This document shows positions 9,495 to 15,607 of a DNA stretch of 64,000 nucleotides, piece by piece; within the stretch, counting starts at the first letter, position 1, and each line of letters opens with the position of its first letter. Source of the stretch: Lachnospira multipara ATCC 19207 (GTDB lineage Bacteria > Bacillota > Clostridia > Lachnospirales > Lachnospiraceae); assembly GCF_000424105.1 (NCBI RefSeq), contig NZ_AUJG01000003.1:124001-188000 (forward strand), read 5' to 3'. The position numbers were made by a program, and so were the translations under genes. A model generated the notes under the pieces. The model was not told the DNA's origin, did not search any database, and worked only from the letters and a program-made list of their open reading frames with translations.

Positions 9495-9527
9495 AATCTT
9501 GAGGTAAAAAATTTTGACCTCAAGATT
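9495..9527 (-). promoter_or_regulatory. Intergenic hairpin or dyad before the ORF6N gene
   Basis: Eleven-base perfect inverted arms AATCTTGAGGT and ACCTCAAGATT enclose an 11-base loop. On the minus strand the dyad sits just before the GGAAAGG ribosome binding site of the ORF6N gene, between it and the R1 helix-turn-helix gene. No U-tract follows, so it is more likely an operator or translational hairpin than a terminator. Confidence 0.55.
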
Positions 9528-9602
9528 CTACGTTTTAACCTTTTTTCTTTTTAACCCCATCGAATTCGACCGGTTTTAACTTTATAGTTAAAGTGTTCAC
9601 TT

Positions 9603-9893
9603 TTAAACACTTTTTGAAGTCCCTGCAATTTTATGCTGTTCTTTATAATATGCCAGATAGCGATAAGCTGTTCTTCTGCTGACATTCCCCTCTGCCACAA
9701 TCTCCATAAGAGTCATGCCACTCTCATACTTCAACATGAAATCATTGAATGCTGCCATCCAAGCTTCATCATGTTTTTTTCGACCACCGAAGTTACGGTT
9801 ACGAAGCTTTTCGTTTTCCGCCTTAAGCTCGGCAACCTCTTTTTCTAATTCTTTTATTCTCTTAAGGGCTTCATCAATAGTTTTAATCTTCAT
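9603..9893 (-). CDS. Small coiled-coil helix-turn-helix protein of repeat R1 (copy a)
   Basis: The 96-residue protein has an N-terminal leucine-heptad coiled coil (IKELEKEVAELKAENEKL). A basic GGRKKHD hinge leads to a C-terminal helix-turn-helix (MTLMEIVAEGNVSRRTAYRY) like those of resolvase-type or regulator proteins. It is probably a dimeric DNA-binding autoregulator. An excellent promoter (TTGACA, 17 bases, TAAAAT) and GAGGTGG ribosome binding site precede ATG 9893. Two 15-base direct repeats flank that promoter and may be its operator. It is paralogous to 15617-15913; in both cases the next gene downstream is a phage-type ORF6N or KilA-N protein. The function is inferred. Confidence 0.75.
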   Translation of the reverse strand: MKIKTIDEALKRIKELEKEVAELKAENEKLRNRNFGGRKKHDEAWMAAFNDFMLKYESGMTLMEIVAEGNVSRRTAYRYLAYYKEQHKIAGTSKSV

Positions 9894-9903
9894 CTCGTGC
9901 CAC

Positions 9904-9963
9904 CTCGCTTTCTGACACTATTTTAATTCTACGCTATGTCACTGTCAACTTGCTTTTTGGCAC
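9904..9963 (-). promoter_or_regulatory. Promoter and putative direct-repeat operator of R1 copy a
   Basis: On the minus strand TTGACA (9943-9948) and TAAAAT (9920-9925) are 17 bases apart. Imperfect 15-base direct repeats lie on either side: GTGCCAAAAAGCAAG (9949-9963) upstream of -35 and GTGTCAGAAAGCGAG (9904-9918) over the likely start of transcription. This arrangement suits repression by the encoded helix-turn-helix protein. Copy b has the same layout. Confidence 0.7.
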
Positions 9964-10039
9964 ATGCTCTTTTCTGATTTCATCACTGAGCCTGGGTTGT
10001 GATAACATTGCTTATAATAATCTTTGAGTTGGTCACCAA

Positions 10040-10193
10040 ATTTTTCGATGGTAAAATATATTCATATGATAATAGTAGCGGTCATTTTAGGCCTAACTCA
10101 AAATCATTACCTAAGGTAAAAGCAGCACTTGATAAATTATATAAAGAAAATCCGAATCTTTTTGATAAAGGTTCCGAATGGAGGAAGAAGTAA
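10040..10193 (+). pseudogene. C-terminal tail of a polymorphic toxin, 5' part missing
   Basis: The open frame ending at 10193 reads YSYDNSSGHFRPNSKSL followed by a charged helix, which resembles the SGHYxPS tail found at the end of many polymorphic (Rhs/CdiA/YD-repeat type) toxins. Everything 5' of about 10040 belongs to repeat R1, so the toxin body has been lost or replaced. Its TAA overlaps the ATG of the next gene (TAATG), the usual toxin-immunity coupling. The toxin activity cannot be told from this tail. Confidence 0.5.
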
Positions 10194-10645
10194 TGGATAA
10201 CAAAGAACATATTCAGGCAGAAACCAATTATATATTCAACTATGATTTTAACGATAATGATATTCCAGAAGAAGTTGAAGAAGAATACTACGATAGAGCT
10301 TCTGCTTTATTAGATGAGTATTCATGGAATGATATATTTAACTGCTGGTTCGATTATTTAAAAGCAAACTGCAACACCCCTGAAGAAGTCATTAACTGGG
10401 CCAACCTCTTCTATTGGTATGGCGGCTTCGAAAAACCAATCCCTGACCCATATGAATTTTTGGGATATTTATACTTCAAAGTGGATGTTGCTAAATATGT
10501 CGATGAGGCACAAACAGTATTTGATGGTATTGCAATAGGTATACTTGGAAAAATTGGAAAAGTAAGTCTCATTGATAACCCCAATTATGCACCTGAAAAT
10601 GACCCTGAAATAATAGCAGCAGTTGAACGATGGAAAAATCGTTAA
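10193..10645 (+). CDS. Putative immunity protein of a truncated toxin
   Basis: This is a 150-residue, strongly acidic protein (DFNDNDIPEEVEEEYYDRA) rich in Trp and Tyr, with no membrane segment. ATG 10193 is chosen because it overlaps the toxin-tail stop (TAATG) and is preceded by GGAGGAAG. The ATG at 10178 would place the start ahead of that site. Small acidic cytoplasmic proteins coupled in this way to toxin tails are typically cognate immunity proteins. Because the toxin gene is truncated, this would be an orphan immunity gene, possibly kept for protection against related neighbours. I cannot assign a named immunity family. Confidence 0.55.
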   Translation: MDNKEHIQAETNYIFNYDFNDNDIPEEVEEEYYDRASALLDEYSWNDIFNCWFDYLKANCNTPEEVINWANLFYWYGGFEKPIPDPYEFLGYLYFKVDVAKYVDEAQTVFDGIAIGILGKIGKVSLIDNPNYAPENDPEIIAAVERWKNR

Positions 10646-10646
10646 T

Positions 10647-10724
10647 GTTAACTTAGGCGCTTTATATGAGTTCATCCTCACGCAGCTCGAAAAGCGTGGT
10701 ATGAAAATCGACCGAACTATATAA
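10647..10724 (+). pseudogene. Short coding remnant
   Basis: Directly after the immunity gene an open frame reads NLGALYEFILTQLEKRGMKI and ends at TAA 10724. It has no start or ribosome binding site and looks like the C-terminal end of an unrelated protein joined at a recombination point. I do not recognise the family. Confidence 0.3.
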
Positions 10725-10766
10725 ATAACAAATGGGCATTGGATATTCTCCTTTGCCCAATTTTCA

Positions 10767-11300
10767 TTATTGCTTTATTAAATACTTAACCGGAACTTCC
10801 TTAGTAAGCCATACACCATTCTTAGATAAGAAAAACTTATATCCTTCTCTATGCATCTCTCCTGCCTTAACAATATACAATACTGGCTTGCCATGGCGTT
10901 GACCTACTTTTACAGCAGTGTCCGCATCTTTCGACAAGTGTACATATAATCTGCTTTTAGGAATCAGTCCTTGCGCATCAATAGAATTAACATACTTCTC
11001 ACCAGTACCATGCCATAATTCTTCCGGCGGTTCAGTTTCTTCAAGCTCCACATCAACCGGGATTGAATGTCCCTGGTTAGCTCTTATTAGTGTCTTATCA
11101 TCATTGAATGAATATCTCTGTTTATTATCAGTCCTGACAATCTCTTCCAAAATATCCATGTTAAATTCATGAGTCTTTGCTATTCCTTCAATTAATTCAT
11201 CGACATTGGCCCAGCCATGTTCATCTAAGCTGATGCCTATTGTCTCTGGTTTATGCCTAAGAATAAGACTCATGAATTTGCTTGTATCGTTTAAACTCAT
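10767..11300 (-). CDS. kptA: RNA 2'-phosphotransferase (Tpt1/KptA family)
   Basis: The 177-residue protein opens with [20 protein letters not shown], the hallmark of Tpt1/KptA with the catalytic Arg-His pair at about residues 15-16. It continues with [10 protein letters not shown] and LIRANQGHS, which carries the second conserved Arg. The C-terminal ADP-ribosyltransferase-like half has [13 protein letters not shown] and YVHLSKD. The enzyme removes an internal RNA 2'-phosphate using NAD, giving ADP-ribose 1'',2''-cyclic phosphate. Eukaryotes use it in tRNA splicing; its bacterial role is unsettled, with RNA repair or NAD-dependent modification proposed. Its place in an island of toxin remnants suggests an accessory or defence-linked role, but that is inference. 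The gene is full length. Confidence 0.93.
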   Translation of the reverse strand: MSLNDTSKFMSLILRHKPETIGISLDEHGWANVDELIEGIAKTHEFNMDILEEIVRTDNKQRYSFNDDKTLIRANQGHSIPVDVELEETEPPEELWHGTGEKYVNSIDAQGLIPKSRLYVHLSKDADTAVKVGQRHGKPVLYIVKAGEMHREGYKFFLSKNGVWLTKEVPVKYLIKQ

Positions 11301-11354
11301 ATATTATCCCTTCCTTATTTTCCGTATTTTTCTTTTAACCTAATTTCTTCAAGA

Positions 11355-11675
11355 TTAATCAGTAATATCTTTCGTAATATAGTCTTCAATCACAAAATCA
11401 TTATTATTAATTGACTGCAATTTCTGAACTATTTGCTTAATTATGCCAATCATCTCTTCATACGCTGCCTTATATCCATCCTCATCAAAAACGCATGCGC
11501 TATCGTCTTCATTAAATGAATAAAAAGAATCATATAGATTTCTTGCTTGTTCATTCAGTTTTTTTAAATCTTCATTGCTATCGATTAATGGATATTTCCT
11601 TCTTATAAATCCCTCTTCATCGTATACCCATATAGGGCCATGAAGATACTCATTCATCAATTTGATTGTATACAT
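11355..11675 (-). CDS. Putative immunity protein of a second truncated toxin
   Basis: This 106-residue acidic protein contains EYLHGPIWVYDEEGFIRRKY near its N-terminus and NEDDSACVFDEDGYKAAYEE in the middle. ATG 11675 overlaps the TAA of a toxin-tail frame (TAATG), the same coupling seen at 10193. The composition (Asp/Glu and Tyr/Trp rich, no signal peptide) suits an immunity protein that binds a basic nuclease domain. I do not recognise a specific immunity family. The gene lies between kptA and an ORF6N fragment on the minus strand and seems intact. Confidence 0.5.
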   Translation of the reverse strand: MYTIKLMNEYLHGPIWVYDEEGFIRRKYPLIDSNEDLKKLNEQARNLYDSFYSFNEDDSACVFDEDGYKAAYEEMIGIIKQIVQKLQSINNNDFVIEDYITKDITD

Positions 11676-11878
11676 TATAAATCATCCTTTCTAAATGGAT
11701 ACGCTGAAACAATAAAACCATTCGTACCAATTCCTGTCATTGTATAGTAATTTCCTTTATACTCATAAACCCTCTCGTAGCCTTGCCTTCCATTACCTAT
11801 GTTTACGAGTCGATTACTAACCACAGAACCATTTTTTATAACCTCTTTTAGGTATGAGCCAAATGATTTGCCATATAC
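11675..11878 (-). pseudogene. C-terminal tail of a second polymorphic toxin, 5' part missing
   Basis: The open frame reads GSYLKEVIKNGSVVSNRLVN and then RQGYERVYEYKGNYYTMTGI, ending GFIVSAYPFRKDDL. Basic, aromatic endings of the GFIVTAYP kind are seen in ribonuclease-type toxin domains of contact-dependent inhibition and MuF-type proteins. There is no start codon; upstream the frame closes and the DNA becomes a broken ORF6N gene in another frame. The join lies near 11860. The TAA overlaps the immunity ATG. The specific activity is inferred from the motif only. Confidence 0.5.
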
Positions 11879-12165
11879 TCAAATATCCTGCCAAACTTCT
11901 CATCTGTATCTTTTTGATATTCCAACTGCTTCAGTTCGATAGCATTAATCTTCTCAAACATTAGAGCATTATTAGCAATGAAGTGACGCATCTCCTTAAA
12001 AGCACGCATGATAAAAATGCTTTGTTGCTCAGCTAACTCACCTCTAAGAACTGTCGCTAACATATAGATTCCTTGCTCTGTAAAAGCATAAGGCATTTTT
12101 CTTCTACCACCACCCTGCCCTTCAAAAAATGAACCATTTCTTGAAGTCGCATTTTGCGACTTCAT
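11848..12165 (-). pseudogene. ORF6N-family gene fragment (both ends lost)
   Basis: The 105-codon frame contains MKSQNATSRNGSF and RRKMPYAFTEQGIYMLATVL, the central part of ORF6N/RHA-type proteins, then ELAEQQSIFIMRAFKEMRHF. The N-terminal DNA-binding domain is absent: the sequence upstream of 12165 has an in-frame stop and no homologous start. The C-terminal effector domain is replaced by the toxin tail, with which it overlaps in a different frame. It is a remnant, and expression is doubtful. Confidence 0.65.
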
Positions 12166-12218
12166 GTGCTTCCGCGTTTAAAACATAATTATTTGCGGTC
12201 GCAAAAATCGACCGCAAA
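12142..12218. repeat. Two adjacent inverted repeats at the ORF6N fragment breakpoint
   Basis: TGAAGTCGCA and TGCGACTTCA (12142-12164) are perfect 10-base arms with a 3-base loop. TTTGCGGTCG and CGACCGCAAA (12192-12218) are 10-base arms with a 7-base loop. The first encodes the SQNATS motif of the ORF6N fragment, and the second resembles the same motif in another variant. Similar palindromes occur inside the intact ORF6N and KilA-N genes. Confidence 0.65.
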
Positions 12219-12246
12219 CCACCTTTTCAATTTTTTAAACTCTTTC

Positions 12247-12420
12247 CTACATATTCTCAAGACTCTCTATCTTCTTCAGAGTCTCCATATAAGCCATAAG
12301 ACGCTTTTGCAGCTCTTCTCTGAGGTTATGATAATCTTCAATCATCTTAACATCCCCTGGAGTAAACTTACTCTCAGGACTTGCAGGTTTTCCGACAAAT
12401 GCGTGTGCAATTAAAAAATT
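12247..12420 (-). pseudogene. C-terminal gene remnant, partly inside repeat R2a
   Basis: A frame open from 12420 to the TAG at 12247 reads AHAFVGKPASPESKFTPGDV and then a charged coiled coil (REELQKRLMAYMETLKKIE). A stop precedes it and no start is present, so it is the tail of a lost gene. The first half recurs at the left end of repeat R2b (about 17186-17270), where it is cut shorter. I do not recognise the parent protein. Confidence 0.45.
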
Positions 12421-12890
12421 TTATGCTATACTATTACATAATATGATGAAAAGGATGTGATTATTATGAAAAAATTGAAATTACTTTCTAATCTACTTTG
12501 GTTAATTGGGATCACCATTATCGCAATGGTAATTCTAGGAAAATATCATTTCATCAGTTTTCTCCCCACATCCATAGACCCTTATACATCTAATTCTTCA
12601 GAGCAACTACAATTAGCTTGTAATTATACTATTGCATTTAATTTTACAGGGTATGCTTTTTTTATTATTTCTATTGTCCTTAAAATTTACATCATGGAAC
12701 ATAAAGAAAATAATAGTTTCAAAACGTATTCTTTACGAATTACAGAGAATAAGCCTAATTATCTTTTAATACTGTGTAAGATTGTAATCATAATTTTTTC
12801 ACTAATTTGCCTACTTATATCTTCTCTAATTACACTTTTCTCCTTTATAAATTTTGATGATGTTCCTTTATAAAAAAGAGGAATTATTTT
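12330..12890. repeat. Direct repeat R2, copy a
   Basis: The region is nearly identical to 17186-17747 in the same orientation. Similarity starts at GATAATCTTCAATCATCT and ends at GAGGAATTATTTT. It carries a complete plus-strand membrane-protein gene with its own TATACT-type promoter, and part of a minus-strand gene tail. Its right end lies inside a grpB-like gene, which supports insertion or recombination at that point. No transposase is present. Confidence 0.85.
12466..12873 (+). CDS. Small three-helix membrane protein of repeat R2 (copy a)
   Basis: This 135-residue protein has three hydrophobic segments: near residues 5-25 (LLWLIGITIIAMVILGKY), about 60-82 (FNFTGYAFFIISIVLKIYI) and about 108-130 (IVIIIFSLICLLISSLITLF). 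I do not recognise a family. AAGGA lies 10 bases before ATG 12466; the GTG at 12457 overlaps the ribosome binding site and is less likely. A TATACT box at about 12426-12431 lies inside the repeat, so both copies can be expressed on their own. The second copy (17323-17730) differs at only a few residues, for example Cys/Ser near residue 48. A small membrane protein travelling as a unit might be an immunity or effector factor, but nothing in the sequence proves it. Confidence 0.65.
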   Translation: MKKLKLLSNLLWLIGITIIAMVILGKYHFISFLPTSIDPYTSNSSEQLQLACNYTIAFNFTGYAFFIISIVLKIYIMEHKENNSFKTYSLRITENKPNYLLILCKIVIIIFSLICLLISSLITLFSFINFDDVPL

Positions 12891-13066
12891 AACTTTGCTG
12901 TATTCATTTACATCCTCTGGATGCAATCTAAGATAATCCCTGAATGCCAAATGTCTTTTCAATTCCAAAGAATCCTCCGGACACACATATAAATGATGTT
13001 TCTGTAAATAAAGTCCTGCTTCCAGTTTTCATCATAAGGAAGTACAACAACATGTTTTGTTCTCAT
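12888..13066 (-). pseudogene. GrpB (UPF0157)-like pseudogene with internal deletion
   Basis: From ATG 13066 the frame reads MRTKHVVVLPYDENWKQDF, the start of GrpB-family nucleotidyltransferase-like proteins. It then jumps, with a frameshift, to LQKHHLYVCPEDSLELKR and HLAFRDYLRLHPEDVNEY, which belong near the C-terminus. Roughly 100 central codons are missing, and the 3' end is cut by repeat R2a. The start lies 4 bases after the isochorismatase-like stop, so it was once the last gene of that operon. Confidence 0.75.
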
Positions 13067-13070
13067 TAAG

Positions 13071-13595
13071 CTATTTCTCCATCATTTTAATTGCATCATC
13101 CAATGAAATACAGTCAGCAAATCTCTTTGGCCACATCATTTCATTGTAATATTTATAAGTCGTTTCTCCATCCATGTAATCATTATCAAACGTAGAGTTC
13201 GTTCCCCTTGGAATAATTACTCTGTATCCTCTTTCAAAAGCTGATTTCACAGAGGCATCAATACAAAAGTTTGTCTGAAGCCCCACAATCATAAGTTCCT
13301 TGTCTTTCTGTTTATCAAGATACGTAGCAAGCTCTTTATTCCCAAAACAACTGTTAATCTCTTTTACAAAAATCTTCTCTCCGGCTTCCGGAGCAACCTG
13401 GTCGGCTATCTCAAAATCCACATCACCAATAGAAAATCCTGTCCCGGGTCCATCATCGTGTTGAACATAAATAACCTCAACACTATTCTTCCTTGCGGCA
13501 TCAATAATACTTGTCACATTCTTTAAGAATCCAGCATAATCATATAATCTTTCATCCGTAATCCCTTTTTGTATGTCTATCACAATGAGCTTCAC
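13071..13595 (-). CDS. Isochorismatase-family cysteine hydrolase
   Basis: The 174-residue protein begins MKLIVIDIQKGI with the catalytic Asp at residue 7. It has a Lys in KIFVKEINSCF at about residue 78 and the nucleophilic Cys in GLQTNFCIDASVKSAFERG at about residue 111. This Asp-Lys-Cys triad defines the isochorismatase-like fold (nicotinamidase and related amidases). The substrate is not predictable; such stand-alone members often hydrolyse small amides. It is intact and precedes a broken grpB-like gene by 4 bases. It forms a minus-strand series of small metabolic cargo genes with the two GNAT genes upstream. Confidence 0.88.
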   Translation of the reverse strand: MKLIVIDIQKGITDERLYDYAGFLKNVTSIIDAARKNSVEVIYVQHDDGPGTGFSIGDVDFEIADQVAPEAGEKIFVKEINSCFGNKELATYLDKQKDKELMIVGLQTNFCIDASVKSAFERGYRVIIPRGTNSTFDNDYMDGETTYKYYNEMMWPKRFADCISLDDAIKMMEK

Positions 13596-13696
13596 TTAAT
13601 ATTCCTCCAAGTCCTATCTATAGCAACCACGATACATTTAGCTATAATTCAATATTTTAACCAATCTATCCTCTTTAGAGCGTATTCACAGCATTT

Positions 13697-14101
13697 TTAT
13701 GTCCATAAAGATGTTATAAACATTGGCGATGCATCATTACTCTTTTCAAAACCACAGTTCTGGTAAAAATGCATTTCATTGTCATAAGCAATTACAGCTA
13801 TTCTAAGATAATCCTGATACTTATCTTTAATCTTATTGATTAGTGTTCTGCCAATCATCTGATTGTGATATTCTGGATTAACTAACAAATAATGGACATA
13901 TGCATTCATTATTCCATCATCCATAGCACATACCATCCCGACTAATTTATCCCCATCGTAAGCAGAAAAAACTGTGTTGAAATTTTTCATTGCAACGCAT
14001 AGTTTTTCCGGGTAATGACCTGAAGACCAATTAACCGACAAAAATAATTCTTCCAGTTCATTTTTATTAAAATCATGTTTATCTGTATATTTGATATCCA
14101 A
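13697..14101 (-). CDS. GNAT-family N-acetyltransferase
   Basis: This short GNAT protein (134 residues) has VHYLLVNPEYHNQMIGRTLI, in which the usual R/QxxGxG acetyl-CoA loop reads HNQMIG, and later EMHFYQNCGFEKS, the C-terminal motif with its conserved Tyr and Gly-Phe. The N-terminal NWSSGHYPEKL resembles a common subfamily of small acetyltransferases. The substrate is unknown. It starts 9 bases after the stop of the preceding GNAT gene (14111-14566), so the two are probably cotranscribed. A 101-base gap separates it from the isochorismatase-type gene. Confidence 0.82.
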   Translation of the reverse strand: MDIKYTDKHDFNKNELEELFLSVNWSSGHYPEKLCVAMKNFNTVFSAYDGDKLVGMVCAMDDGIMNAYVHYLLVNPEYHNQMIGRTLINKIKDKYQDYLRIAVIAYDNEMHFYQNCGFEKSNDASPMFITSLWT

Positions 14102-14110
14102 CGCTGCCTC

Positions 14111-14566
14111 CTAAATTAATTCCATTTCTGATTTCATTTTAACAAAACCATATTTCTCATATAAAGGTCGCCCCATATCTGTTGCTTCTAATGATATCTG
14201 TTTAACTCCACGTTCTTTTGAAACATTAACAAGCATATCTAATGTTTTGTACGCAATTCCTTGCCGTCTATAGTTCGGATCTGTATACATATTCATGATG
14301 TAGGCTTTCTTGCCACTTGAATTATGATAGGTCGGCATAACATTATAAAAGCTAACACCGCCTGCGCCTATGAATTTACCATCATCCATTACGAGAATCG
14401 CAAAATGGGTACCGTCTGCCAATGCCTTTTTATAATAATTATAAGATTCTTTTTCTACCTCTGTCATATCAACAGAATCATCTAACTTATTTGCCGCTCT
14501 TAAAACTTTAACACGGGAAGCCGTCAATAAATCAATATCATCCAAAGTTGCCACTCTATATTCCAT
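14111..14566 (-). CDS. GNAT-family N-acetyltransferase
   Basis: The 151-residue protein starts MEYRVATLDDIDLLTASRVK. The acetyl-CoA loop reads DPNYRRQGIAYKTLDMLV (the RRQGIA form of Q/RxxGxG), and the C-terminal part has ATDMGRPLYEKYGF. It is a typical full-length single-domain GNAT acting in the cytoplasm on an unknown amine. It leads a two-gene unit with 13697-14101. The plus-strand sequence between it and 14612 contains nothing recognisable. Confidence 0.85.
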   Translation of the reverse strand: MEYRVATLDDIDLLTASRVKVLRAANKLDDSVDMTEVEKESYNYYKKALADGTHFAILVMDDGKFIGAGGVSFYNVMPTYHNSSGKKAYIMNMYTDPNYRRQGIAYKTLDMLVNVSKERGVKQISLEATDMGRPLYEKYGFVKMKSEMELI

Positions 14567-14611
14567 GTTTTTTCACTCCTATGATTGTTTTTTATATCAT
14601 CTGAAAATATT

Positions 14612-14731
14612 TCAAAGCATATGGCATTTTTTTATGTCCATTCCACGTTTATTGTTGCTTCCGTTTAAAGTCACAATTTGCCACTTTAAACGATCCGGAA
14701 CCTCTTCTGGTTCATCTTGTTTCTTTTTCAT
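14612..14731 (-). pseudogene. ORF6N-like gene remnant after the KilA-N gene
   Basis: ATG 14731 follows the KilA-N stop directly (TAAATG) and uses its GGAGGAG as ribosome binding site. The 39-codon frame reads EEVPDRLKWQIVTLNGSN and then KRGMDIKKCHML. One extra A in the run of seven A residues would give KKMPYA, the ORF6N central motif, so this is a decayed fragment of that family. Its VTL codons lie in a 10-base-arm inverted repeat at 14662-14692. Confidence 0.5.
14662..14692. repeat. Inverted repeat in ORF6N remnant
   Basis: CGTTTAAAGT and ACTTTAAACG form perfect 10-base arms around 11 bases. The position corresponds to the SQ-x-x-T motif codons of other ORF6N genes in the island, which also carry palindromes. 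Confidence 0.6.
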
Positions 14732-15586
14732 TTACGACTCTCCTCCTGGAAGCCTTTTGATAGCATCCATACTGACAGCAGATAAAGTTTCCATCTGCTT
14801 AAGAGCTAATTCTCTAAGCAATACAAGACGCTCCGACATTGCTTTCCCCTGTTCTATGAGAATTGCGTTATAACTTTCCATATTTGCCAGTACAAGAAGT
14901 TGATTCAGCGTTGCGTCATCTCGAATGTTACCTTTCTTATCAGTATTATTTTCACGCCACTGTTTTGCCGTCATACCAAACAATGCCACATTCAGGATAT
15001 CCGCTTCATTTGCATATTTATATGAAATCTGCTCCGGTGTAAGCTCCTGCAAAATAAGATTATCCTTAATAGCATCTGTGTGAATGCGATAATTCAACTT
15101 TGCTATCTCACGATTCAGATTCCAATTCAGAGACAATCGGCTGTTTTCGTCGGACTTGAGCCGTTGGTAATCTTTGATGATATAAAGCTTAAATTCCGGA
15201 GAAATCCAAGATGCAAATTCAAAAGCTATATCAATGTGCGCATATATCCCACCACCATATCTTCCGGATTTTGTGAACAAACCTATAGCGCCTAATTTAT
15301 CTGTCCAATTCTTTATTGAAAATACAAACGCGTTTGTACCTGCATCTTCTTTAAACGTATCGAAATCGATACGTTTAAAATCAGGATTATGTAAAATTTC
15401 CCAAAGCCCAAGAAATTCTACCACGTCTCTTCCACGCAACCAGTTATGAATTGTAATTCTAGGATCAATGCTTTTATACCTAGCTATATCTGTCAATGAT
15501 ATAAATTCATTCTTAAAATCAGTTGTGTAAATACCTATATCTATGCCTGCAGCATGTATAGTTTCTTTTTTTATTGTCTTTGCCAT
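14732..15586 (-). CDS. KilA-N domain phage-type DNA-binding protein
   Basis: The 284-residue protein carries a KilA-N domain: FISLTDIARYKSIDPRITIH, then NWLRGRDVVEFLGLWE, GRYGGGIYAHIDIAFEFASW and FKLYIIKDYQRLK. Such domains occur in large DNA viruses and phages and bind DNA. The C-terminal half has an adhesive helical region with QLLVLANMESYNAILIEQG, common in bacterial genomic-island versions. It lies 30 bases downstream of the R1b helix-turn-helix gene, matching the ORF6N/R1a pair. Two perfect palindromes (15323-15338 and 15350-15379) are embedded in its frame. It looks intact. Its target and role (regulation or antirepression) are inferred. Confidence 0.85.
   Translation of the reverse strand: MAKTIKKETIHAAGIDIGIYTTDFKNEFISLTDIARYKSIDPRITIHNWLRGRDVVEFLGLWEILHNPDFKRIDFDTFKEDAGTNAFVFSIKNWTDKLGAIGLFTKSGRYGGGIYAHIDIAFEFASWISPEFKLYIIKDYQRLKSDENSRLSLNWNLNREIAKLNYRIHTDAIKDNLILQELTPEQISYKYANEADILNVALFGMTAKQWRENNTDKKGNIRDDATLNQLLVLANMESYNAILIEQGKAMSERLVLLRELALKQMETLSAVSMDAIKRLPGGES
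15323..15379. repeat. Two perfect palindromes inside the KilA-N gene
   Basis: TACAAACGCGTTTGTA (15323-15338) is a 16-base palindrome. TTTAAACGTATCGA and TCGATACGTTTAAA (15350-15363 and 15366-15379) are perfect 14-base arms with a 2-base centre. They lie 11 bases apart and encode part of the protein without breaking the frame. Confidence 0.8.
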
Positions 15587-15607
15587 ATATCCTCCAATAA
15601 AATCCGA

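Larger units (their letters stand above)
9588..10046. repeat. Direct repeat R1, copy a (control module)
   Basis: This stretch is closely similar to 15608-16064 in the same orientation. Similarity begins at TTAAAGTGTTCAC and ends after GGTCACCAA and TTTTTC. Flanking sequences on both sides differ between copies. The repeat contains the 96-97-codon helix-turn-helix gene and its promoter. No transposase or clear terminal inverted repeats are visible. Its right end abuts a toxin gene that lacks its 5' part. Confidence 0.8.

Noticed and set aside
9588-10046. R1 as an insertion sequence
   Set aside because: No transposase motif, no convincing terminal inverted repeats and no target-site duplication could be found.
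12457-12465. Upstream GTG start for the R2 membrane protein
   Set aside because: It overlaps the AAGGATG ribosome binding site; ATG 12466 has correct spacing and is conserved in the second copy.
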